From assembly GCA_030652635.1 (NCBI GenBank), contig JAUSPW010000224.1, positions 1 through 12,263 on the forward strand: DNA of 12,263 bases, written 5' to 3'. Below the pieces are notes generated by a model, which saw only the letters and a list, made by a program, of their open reading frames with translations, was not told where the DNA came from and did not search any database. Origin of the DNA: Pseudohongiella sp. (GTDB taxonomy: Bacteria > Pseudomonadota > Gammaproteobacteria > Pseudomonadales > Pseudohongiellaceae). Below are positions 7,122-12,263 of the stretch, one piece after another. Position numbers and translations under genes: made by a program. The number at the start of each line of letters is the position of its first letter. The first letter of the stretch is position 1.

Positions 7122-9233
7122 ATGAAATTCAAAAAAGCACCGCTTGGTCTTGCCATTACAGTTGTGATGGGTAGTGGTTCATTGTTGTTGAGTGGCGCAA
7201 CACATGCGCAAGAAAACAGCACGGCCCAGTCCACTGTGCCCGTGACTGAAATCAGAGTCACCGCTCTCGGTATTGATGAAAGCGCTGATTTGATTGTTGC
7301 ACCCTTTGATGTGCTCGGAAGAGACGAGCTCTTGAATCGGGCAGGCACCTTGGGTGATTTGCTTAACGGCCTCACCGGTGTGCATGCTGACAGCTTTGGT
7401 GGCGGCGCATCACGCCCGGTGATTCGTGGGCAGACAGCTCCACGAACTAAAATTCTTTCTGATGGCAACTCTATTCTCGATGCATCGGATGTATCCCCTG
7501 ATCATGCGGTGACGGTAGATCCCTTGTTGGCGCAACGTATAGAAGTGCTGCGTGGCCCGGCGACCTTGTTGTATGGTGGTGGCGCGATTGGTGGTGTGGT
7601 CAATGTTCTGGATGACAAAATCCCGACCGCCATGCCTGAAAAAGGATATGAAGGTTTTGCAGCATTGCGCGGCAATACAGTCGCAGATGAGAAAGCCGGC
7701 GCCATTAGTCTGACCGGCCGTGCAACAGACAATATTGCGCTGCATTTTGAGACTTCATTGCGCGACACGGACGATTATCAAGCAGCTGAGTGGGACGAAC
7801 CTCGTGTAGACGGTACGTTCTCGGAAAATAAAAACTCCAGTATCGGAGCGTCCTGGATAGGCGAAAAAGGGTTTATTGGCTTGGCATATTCGTACCGGGC
7901 TGATGAATATGGAATTCCTGGCCACAGTGAAGAGTATCTGGAATGTCATCCACATGGCATCGAGCTGCATTGCGGCAGTCACGACGAAGACGACGACCAT
8001 GATCATGACCACGACCACGAAGAACATGCGGTTCCTTTTGTTGATTTGACCAGCAAGCGCGTCGATTTGCGTGGTGAATATGAGGATCCCTTTGCCGGAA
8101 TCAACAAAATTCGCTTTCGTGCAAGCACAACAAATTATGAGCACACCGAATTTGAAGAAGATGAAGTGGGTGCGACGTTTGGCAACAAAGGCTACGAGGC
8201 GCGCATTGAAGTTGACCATGCAGCCGTGATGGGCTGGCAGGGGCTGTTTGGTGTTCAGGTATCTGACAGCACCTTCAAAAATGGCGGTGAACACGTGTTT
8301 ATGCCGACTGTCGATTCTCGTGCTACCGGTGTGTTTGTTGTTGAACATTACCAACTGAACGATGACTGGCACTTTGAGGCCGGTGCTCGGTATGACCGGC
8401 AAAGCCACCGCCCGGTTAACGACGCTCGTAATCGCCCGTCATTCAGCGATTCAACGTTCTCCTATTCAGGTGCCGCTATCTGGAATGTGGGTGCTGACAC
8501 CATCATGTCGTTGACTTACGCACGTGCGCAGCGACTGCCGCATGCTCAGGAGCTTTTCTCCAGAGGCATTCACGTGGCAAGCAATACCTATGAGTGTGGC
8601 TTGATTGCCCACCCGTTGACTTGCGGTGGTGTGGCCAACAACCAGGATATCAAGAAAGAAACCGCAGACAATGTTGAGTTGGGTCTGCGTAAAATTGCGG
8701 GCGCATTTACCTACAGCTTCAGCCTGTTTCGCAACAATGTTGATAACTACATTTACGCGCGTACCCTTGATCAATATGAAGACTTCCGTTTGATCAAGTA
8801 CACCCAGCGCGATGCAGAGTTCACCGGATACGAAGCCGAAATTGCTTATCAATTCAGTGAAGTATTGTCCGCATCGTTGTTCAGTGACTATGTGCGTGTT
8901 GGTTTGACGTCGACAGACCGATTGCCACGCATTCCGCCACGCCGCACCGGTGGACGTATCACGACGGAACTGGCCAACGGATATAACGCTGAACTTGAGT
9001 TCTACCGAGCCGCCAGCGCAAGCCGTGTAGCGGACTTCGAAACGGCGCAGCCCGCCTACGACATGCTGAACCTGAGTGCAAACTACAGTTTCGGCAGCGA
9101 TGATCGCTACCAAGTGTTCCTGCGCGGTTCAAATCTGTTGGATGAGGACGTCAGAAATCAATCGTCTTTCCTGGCGGATGTGATCCCGATGCCCGGTCGC
9201 AATCTGAGTGCAGGTTTCAAGATGGGTTTTTGA
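7122..9233 (+). CDS. TonB-dependent outer-membrane receptor, ZnuD-like (probable zinc uptake)
   Basis: The 703-residue protein has a Sec signal peptide (about 1-29, ending THA before QEN), a TonB-box-like EIRVTA at 43-48, a plug domain at about 55-170 (SRPVIRGQ at 97-104; IEVLRGPATLLYGGGAIGGVVNV, 140-162), and a 22-strand-type barrel ending in the C-terminal Phe703 typical of outer-membrane proteins. Residues 276-302 hold nine histidines among many Asp/Glu, including DHDHDHDH at 292-299, flanked by Cys275 and Cys284. This position and composition match the external metal-capturing loop of ZnuD-type zinc receptors, so zinc is the best guess; nickel, cobalt or copper is possible. A second Cys pair (492, 501) lies in another predicted loop. 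ATG 7122 is chosen for its signal peptide, with AGGGA upstream; the frame extends 12 codons further upstream without an advantage. A Zur-like site precedes it and a strong terminator follows. Confidence 0.93.
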   Translation: MKFKKAPLGLAITVVMGSGSLLLSGATHAQENSTAQSTVPVTEIRVTALGIDESADLIVAPFDVLGRDELLNRAGTLGDLLNGLTGVHADSFGGGASRPVIRGQTAPRTKILSDGNSILDASDVSPDHAVTVDPLLAQRIEVLRGPATLLYGGGAIGGVVNVLDDKIPTAMPEKGYEGFAALRGNTVADEKAGAISLTGRATDNIALHFETSLRDTDDYQAAEWDEPRVDGTFSENKNSSIGASWIGEKGFIGLAYSYRADEYGIPGHSEEYLECHPHGIELHCGSHDEDDDHDHDHDHEEHAVPFVDLTSKRVDLRGEYEDPFAGINKIRFRASTTNYEHTEFEEDEVGATFGNKGYEARIEVDHAAVMGWQGLFGVQVSDSTFKNGGEHVFMPTVDSRATGVFVVEHYQLNDDWHFEAGARYDRQSHRPVNDARNRPSFSDSTFSYSGAAIWNVGADTIMSLTYARAQRLPHAQELFSRGIHVASNTYECGLIAHPLTCGGVANNQDIKKETADNVELGLRKIAGAFTYSFSLFRNNVDNYIYARTLDQYEDFRLIKYTQRDAEFTGYEAEIAYQFSEVLSASLFSDYVRVGLTSTDRLPRIPPRRTGGRITTELANGYNAELEFYRAASASRVADFETAQPAYDMLNLSANYSFGSDDRYQVFLRGSNLLDEDVRNQSSFLADVIPMPGRNLSAGFKMGF

Positions 9234-9284
9234 TCCCACGCGGGTTACCGAAAGGAAAGCGTAACGTGTAGTCAGTGCAAGTTG

Positions 9285-9314
9285 AAGGCCGGTCTCAATG
9301 CCCGGCCTTTTTTT
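9285..9314 (+). terminator. Intrinsic terminator after the TonB-dependent receptor
   Basis: AAGGCCGG at 9285-9292 pairs perfectly with CCGGCCTT at 9302-9309 across a 9-base loop, followed by a run of seven T residues (9308-9314). It is a compact, GC-rich and convincing Rho-independent terminator 51 bases after the receptor stop codon. It separates the receptor from the DUF2061 gene, which has its own upstream regulatory sites. Confidence 0.94.
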
Positions 9315-9341
9315 ATTGGACATGCGCGGGTATCGTTGATT

Positions 9342-9360
9342 GCTATTGATAACCATTATC
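9342..9360 (+). promoter_or_regulatory. Fur box upstream of the DUF2061 gene
   Basis: The 19 bases GCTATTGATAACCATTATC match the classical Fur consensus GATAATGATAATCATTATC at 16 of 19 positions. It overlaps a candidate promoter, TTGATA at 9346-9351 and TAGATT at 9368-9373 with a 16-base spacer, so binding would block transcription of the DUF2061 gene starting at 9442. The nearest upstream gene is closed by a terminator, so that gene is the only likely target. Confidence 0.72.
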
Positions 9361-9376
9361 ATCAAGATAGATTTTT

Positions 9377-9388
9377 ACCAATATTGGT
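9377..9388. promoter_or_regulatory. Perfect 12-bp palindrome ACCAATATTGGT
   Basis: ACCAATATTGGT is its own reverse complement. It lies 16 bases downstream of the Fur box and would overlap or closely follow the transcription start of the candidate promoter (TTGATA/TAGATT). The position fits an operator for a second regulator. I do not recognise the motif, and in RNA a 12-base palindrome without a loop would not make a good hairpin. Confidence 0.4.
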
Positions 9389-9441
9389 CATCATTACACT
9401 GTTGTAAGCTGCTCCTATCAACAAATGGTAGTGGAGTGGGA

Positions 9442-9648
9442 ATGATGAAAAAAACAGCAAGTTTTGCAGTTCTGCACGTCGCAACGGCCTTTACCGTCAC
9501 GTGGGCGATGACCGGCAGCATTGCGGTCGGGGGAGCAGTTGCTCTGGTAGAACCTGCTGTGAATACCGTTGTTTATTTCTTTCATGAGAAAGTCTGGCAG
9601 CACAAACAATCAGTGATTGCACAGGGATCAGAATTGCTGGGAGCATAA
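9442..9648 (+). CDS. DUF2061 family small membrane protein
   Basis: This 68-residue protein shows the DUF2061 pattern: basic N-terminus MMKKTASF, a first hydrophobic helix through HVATAFTVTWAMTGSIAVGG, a second through AVALVEPAVNTVVYFFHE, then the family-typical HEKVWQH. Two transmembrane helices are predicted by eye, placing it in the inner membrane; the function of the family is unknown. Two tandem ATG codons at 9442 and 9445 are both possible, with GGAG at 9433-9436 giving 5- or 8-base spacing. An upstream in-frame ATG-like extension to 9340 runs through the Fur box and promoter and is rejected. A Fur box and a 12-bp palindrome lie upstream, suggesting iron-responsive control, which is unusual information for this family. 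No terminator follows before the next gene. Confidence 0.87.
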   Translation: MMKKTASFAVLHVATAFTVTWAMTGSIAVGGAVALVEPAVNTVVYFFHEKVWQHKQSVIAQGSELLGA

Positions 9649-9743
9649 TTGGCGGGATTTCTGACCAAATAAGTCATTGAGCACATCAGGGAACTATAGT
9701 AGGATCAAATTCCGTTTTTTTTCAGGAGATCCAAGTACCCTCC

Positions 9744-10808
9744 ATGGGCACATTAATCATTATTGCCGTCTTGTCGATTAGCGTCTCATTTATATGTTCA
9801 TTGCTCGAGGCATCCCTTCTGACACTGACGCCAAGTCACATTGTGAAGTACAGGTATAGCAAACCTGATCTTTACCAGCAGCTTCGCAAACTTAAAGACC
9901 GAATTGATCAGCCGCTGGCTGCGATACTGACACTCAATACTGTCGCTCATACCTTTGGCGCTGCCGGTGTTGGCGCTCAGGTTGCTGTTGTATTTGGTGA
10001 TGGCTACCTTGGTGTGGTCTCAGCCATCATGACCTTTCTGATTCTTGTGCTTTCCGAAATTATTCCTAAAACCCTGGGTGCCCGCTATTGGCAATCCTTG
10101 GTGCCTATTCTACCTGCAACCTTGAATGGCCTCATTTTTATCCTCAAGCCATTTATCATGTTGTCAGACAAAATTACTGAGTGGATGGGTGTCGGCACTG
10201 CAGATATCGACCTGCGTTCCGAAATCAAAGCATTGACCAACCTAGGTCGCGATACCGATCAGCTGGATGAAGACGAACGCCGGGTAATTGCCAATATCCT
10301 TGATTTGCACGAAGTTAAAGTCAAAGACATCATGACCCCGCGCACTGTCTGTGAATATCTGACCAGTGGTGTGACGGTCGGCGCAATTCTTGAGGAGTTA
10401 CGCGACACTGCATTTTCAAGATACCCGGTACTGGATGAAAATGAACATCCGCAGGGCATTGTGTTCAGAGCAGAACTGCTCGATGCCGAACCAGATATGT
10501 TGATTGATGAACTGATCAAGCCAGTGAAGATTGTCACCGATGACGTTAGCGCTGAATCCGTGATGACGGCCTTCTTGGCAGAGCACCAGCACATGAGTCT
10601 GGTGTACGATCAATACGGCACCTGGTTGGGCCTTGCAACGATGGAAGACGTACTCGAAACCATTCTCGGTCAGCCCATCATGGATGAAACTGACGATATC
10701 CCCAACATGCGTCGATTTGCCCGCAAGCGTTGGGAGAATCGCATGAAACATCAAGGAAATACGCGTGCCCAGCAACAACAGGCGGCAGACAGCCCGGTTA
10801 CCCGATAA
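9744..10808 (+). CDS. CNNM/CorB-like (DUF21) membrane protein with CBS pair
   Basis: The 354-residue protein starts with a CNNM (DUF21) transmembrane domain, with hydrophobic helices at about 3-25, 56-83, 88-108 and 120-145. Family signatures are SLLEASLLTLTP (19-30), NTVAHT (65-70) and SEIIPKTLG (104-112). A CBS-domain pair follows, the first around 192-250 beginning VKDIMTPR (193-200), the second around 255-312. Relatives (CorB/CorC, HlyC-type, CNNM) export Mg2+ or related divalent cations with nucleotide-sensing CBS domains. The usual C-terminal CorC_HlyC domain seems absent: after the CBS pair only a short basic, Gln-rich tail remains (residues 320-354). ATG 9744 is the only sensible start, but the best ribosome site, CAGGAG at 9723-9728, lies 15 bases away, so translation may be inefficient. 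A -10-like TATAGT at 9695-9700 lacks a good -35 partner. The specific ion is not shown. Confidence 0.91.
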   Translation: MGTLIIIAVLSISVSFICSLLEASLLTLTPSHIVKYRYSKPDLYQQLRKLKDRIDQPLAAILTLNTVAHTFGAAGVGAQVAVVFGDGYLGVVSAIMTFLILVLSEIIPKTLGARYWQSLVPILPATLNGLIFILKPFIMLSDKITEWMGVGTADIDLRSEIKALTNLGRDTDQLDEDERRVIANILDLHEVKVKDIMTPRTVCEYLTSGVTVGAILEELRDTAFSRYPVLDENEHPQGIVFRAELLDAEPDMLIDELIKPVKIVTDDVSAESVMTAFLAEHQHMSLVYDQYGTWLGLATMEDVLETILGQPIMDETDDIPNMRRFARKRWENRMKHQGNTRAQQQQAADSPVTR

Positions 10809-10829
10809 CACCCGGCGGCCGCTTTCCTC

Positions 10830-10857
10830 TATAATCCGCGACTTCCAGTTATCGCGG
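10830..10857 (+). promoter_or_regulatory. Consensus -10 box and GC-rich leader hairpin before aroA
   Basis: A perfect TATAAT lies at 10830-10835; no good -35 hexamer was found 16-18 bases upstream. Immediately after it, CCGCGA (10836-10841) can pair with TCGCGG (10852-10857) around a 10-base loop, ending 11 bases before the aroA ATG. If transcription starts about 7 bases after the -10 box, only part of the hairpin would be in the RNA, so it may be a DNA site or part of a transcript starting further upstream. Confidence 0.45.
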
Positions 10858-10868
10858 CGCTGTTGATC

Positions 10869-12167
10869 ATGCACTCTCAATCGTCACCTGCAACACTCAC
10901 CCTGAATCCGGTCAGCCATATTCAGGGTGATGTCACGCTTCCCGGCTCCAAAAGCCTGTCCAATCGAATCCTGTTGCTGGCGGCGCTGGCAAAGGGCGAA
11001 ACCCGCATCAGCAATCTGCTGGACAGTGATGATGTGCGTTTTATGCTGCAGGCGTTGCGAGCGCTGGGTGTGTCTTATGAGCTCAGCGCAGACAAAACCC
11101 GTTGTGTTGTGCAAGGCAACGCCGGGCCCTTATCTCACGACGGCGTGTTGTCACTGTTTCTGGGCAATGCCGGCACTGCCATGCGGCCGCTAACTGCCGC
11201 GCTCGCTGCGGGCCATGGTGAGTTTGAGCTGACGGGTGAGCCTCGCATGTCGGAGCGCCCGATTGCTGATCTGGTGGACGCGTTAACAGCCTGTGGTGCC
11301 AATATCGACTATTCAGGGCCACACGGTTTCCCGCCACTGCGCATCCATGCGGCCGGCCTGAACGGAGGCAAGGTCAGTATTCGCGGCAATATCTCCAGCC
11401 AGTTTTTGACCGCCATGTTGATGGCTGCACCGTTATGCCGCGAAGATCTTGATATCACTGTAGAAGGTGAATTGGTTTCCAAACCGTATATTCACATCAC
11501 GCTGGATGTCATGAAACGCTTTGGTGTGCAGGTAGAGAACCACAACGACCAACGCTTTGTGATTCGCGCAGGCCAACACTACGTCGCGCCCGGCGATATC
11601 ATGGTCGAAGGCGATGCCTCGTCCGCCTCCTATTTTCTTGCTGCAGCTGCTATTGCAGGCGGCACCGTGCGCGTGCACGGCACCGGCACTGCCAGTGTGC
11701 AAGGTGATGCTAGATTTGCCGAAGTACTGGAACAGATGGGCGCCATCGTCACTTGGGGTGATACCTGGATTGAGGTCAGCAAAGGCGAGCTCAATGGTGT
11801 AGATGTGGATTTGAATCATATTCCTGACGCGGCCATGACCATCGCCACCACGGCGTTATTTGCCAATGGGCCCACTGCAATCCGCAATATCTACAACTGG
11901 CGCGTCAAAGAAACCGATCGCCTGTCGGCCATGGCAACCGAATTACGTAAAGTGGGCGCGCAGGTGGAAGAGGGCAATGACTATATTGTGATTCATCCGC
12001 CAACCAAGATACTGCCGGCGGCCATTGATACCTACAATGATCACCGTATGGCCATGTGTTTTTCGTTGGCGGCTTTTGGGGACAGTGCTATCGTCATAAA
12101 CGACCCAGGATGCACCAGCAAAACCTTTCCAAACTATTTTGAGTTGTTCTGCGCGATGACCCGCTAA
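10869..12167 (+). CDS. aroA: 3-phosphoshikimate 1-carboxyvinyltransferase (EPSP synthase)
   Basis: The 432-residue protein is full length for AroA, the sixth shikimate-pathway enzyme, which joins phosphoenolpyruvate to shikimate-3-phosphate in the cytoplasm. Both family signatures are present: LFLGNAGTAMRPLTA at 96-110 and RVKETDRLSAMATELRKVG at 345-363. The N-terminal substrate loop LPGSKSLSNR (24-33) contains Lys28. Catalytic Asp320 (HIPDAA) and Glu348 match E. coli Asp313 and Glu341. Gly102 and Pro107, equivalent to E. coli Gly96 and Pro101, are unchanged, as in the glyphosate-sensitive class I type. ATG 10869 is chosen from the conserved N-terminus; an in-frame TTG two codons earlier (10863) is the alternative. 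No clear Shine-Dalgarno sequence is visible, which is odd for a housekeeping gene, and a small GC-rich hairpin sits just upstream. It begins 60 bases after the CNNM gene and may have its own promoter. Confidence 0.97.
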   Translation: MHSQSSPATLTLNPVSHIQGDVTLPGSKSLSNRILLLAALAKGETRISNLLDSDDVRFMLQALRALGVSYELSADKTRCVVQGNAGPLSHDGVLSLFLGNAGTAMRPLTAALAAGHGEFELTGEPRMSERPIADLVDALTACGANIDYSGPHGFPPLRIHAAGLNGGKVSIRGNISSQFLTAMLMAAPLCREDLDITVEGELVSKPYIHITLDVMKRFGVQVENHNDQRFVIRAGQHYVAPGDIMVEGDASSASYFLAAAAIAGGTVRVHGTGTASVQGDARFAEVLEQMGAIVTWGDTWIEVSKGELNGVDVDLNHIPDAAMTIATTALFANGPTAIRNIYNWRVKETDRLSAMATELRKVGAQVEEGNDYIVIHPPTKILPAAIDTYNDHRMAMCFSLAAFGDSAIVINDPGCTSKTFPNYFELFCAMTR

Positions 12168-12176
12168 TGAAGCGGG
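12160..12176 (+). repeat. Small hairpin across the aroA stop codon
   Basis: CCCGCT at 12160-12165 and AGCGGG at 12171-12176 form a perfect six-pair stem with a 5-base AATGA loop. The loop holds most of the aroA stop codon (TAA 12165-12167). No T run follows, so it is not a standard terminator. The GGAG ribosome site of the next gene starts 5 bases after it, so it may modulate coupling between aroA and that gene. Confidence 0.4.
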
Positions 12177-12194
12177 CTCTGGAGTAAACACAGT

Positions 12195-12263
12195 GTGAAG
12201 GACATCATCGGGGCGTGGGTGCTGATTGCGTTTGAGTTTCTCAAACGGCATCCCGGTTTGATG
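12195..12263 (+). CDS. 5' end of an unidentified gene, cut by the window edge
   Basis: A frame starting with GTG at 12195 stays open to the last base and encodes 23 residues, beginning MKDIIGAWVLIAFEF if GTG is read as Met. GGAG at 12181-12184 lies 10 bases upstream, a plausible ribosome site. The start is 27 bases after the aroA stop, suggesting an operon. The segment is moderately hydrophobic and might begin a membrane or exported protein. It does not resemble cytidylate kinase, a common aroA neighbour. It is too short to identify. Confidence 0.45.
   Translation, partial: MKDIIGAWVLIAFEFLKRHPGLM

Noticed and set aside
7981..8022. DNA-level tandem repeat or CRISPR-like array in the GAC/CAC-rich stretch
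   Set aside because: The short repeats are Asp-His codons inside an intact reading frame, with no spacers or repeat units long enough for CRISPR.
7755..9113. Two minus-strand open frames of about 215 residues opposite the TonB receptor
   Set aside because: Both are antisense to clearly coding barrel sequence. Their runs of Val/Met/Ile opposite the His/Asp-rich segment are simply the complement of that repeat.
9340..9441. N-terminal extension of the DUF2061 gene to 9340
   Set aside because: It would translate through the Fur box, candidate promoter and palindrome, while the DUF2061 homology begins at the tandem ATGs near 9442 behind a GGAG site.
9715..9722. Run of eight T residues as an intrinsic terminator after DUF2061
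   Set aside because: No stable inverted repeat lies just upstream, so the T run alone does not support a terminator.
1..12263. Mobile element, prophage, defence island or RNA gene
   Set aside because: No transposase, integrase, terminal inverted repeats, tRNA-like clover-leaf or toxin-antitoxin or nuclease domains were recognised; all large genes have ordinary metabolic, transport or RNA-modification assignments.

Overview
The window looks like a chromosomal segment of a Gram-negative, probably gammaproteobacterial and possibly marine or aquatic, bacterium. The case rests on an RlmJ of the E. coli type, a class I AroA, a TonB-dependent outer-membrane receptor, Tat and Sec export signals, and Fur- and Zur-like operators. 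Base composition is near 50% GC by eye and gene density is high. No tRNA, rRNA, CRISPR array, transposase or integrase was seen, so nothing points directly to a mobile element.

Left block (1-3076). rlmJ (23S rRNA m6A methyltransferase) is followed after 22 bases by a small exported PPC-like beta-sandwich protein. It converges, across a bidirectional terminator, on a minus-strand gene encoding a GNAT acetyltransferase fused to a nitrilase-family carbon-nitrogen hydrolase.

Central block (3077-9314). A divergent intergenic region leads into three plus-strand cell-envelope genes. The first is a periplasmic PQQ-type quinoprotein dehydrogenase with a strong terminator behind it. The second is a Tat-exported metal-dependent amidohydrolase. 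The third is a TonB-dependent receptor with a long His/Asp-rich segment, resembling ZnuD-type zinc receptors. A Zur-like palindrome lies just before the receptor, and a strong terminator closes the block. The dehydrogenase and amidohydrolase may act on related periplasmic substrates, and the receptor may supply zinc, but this functional link is inferred from position only.

Right block (9315-12263). A small DUF2061 membrane protein sits behind a very good Fur-box match (16 of 19 bases) and a perfect 12-bp palindrome. Next come a CNNM/CorB-like membrane protein with a CBS pair (a probable divalent-cation transporter) and aroA (EPSP synthase, shikimate pathway). The 5' end of an unidentified gene runs off the right edge.

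The most coherent theme is metal homeostasis across 7000-10800: a Zn-type receptor with a Zur-like site, a DUF2061 gene with a Fur-like site, and a CNNM-type transporter. I found no strong evidence for a wholly new defence or mobile system. The best leads are the two metal-regulator operators, the unassigned PQQ/amidohydrolase pair, and several leader hairpins.
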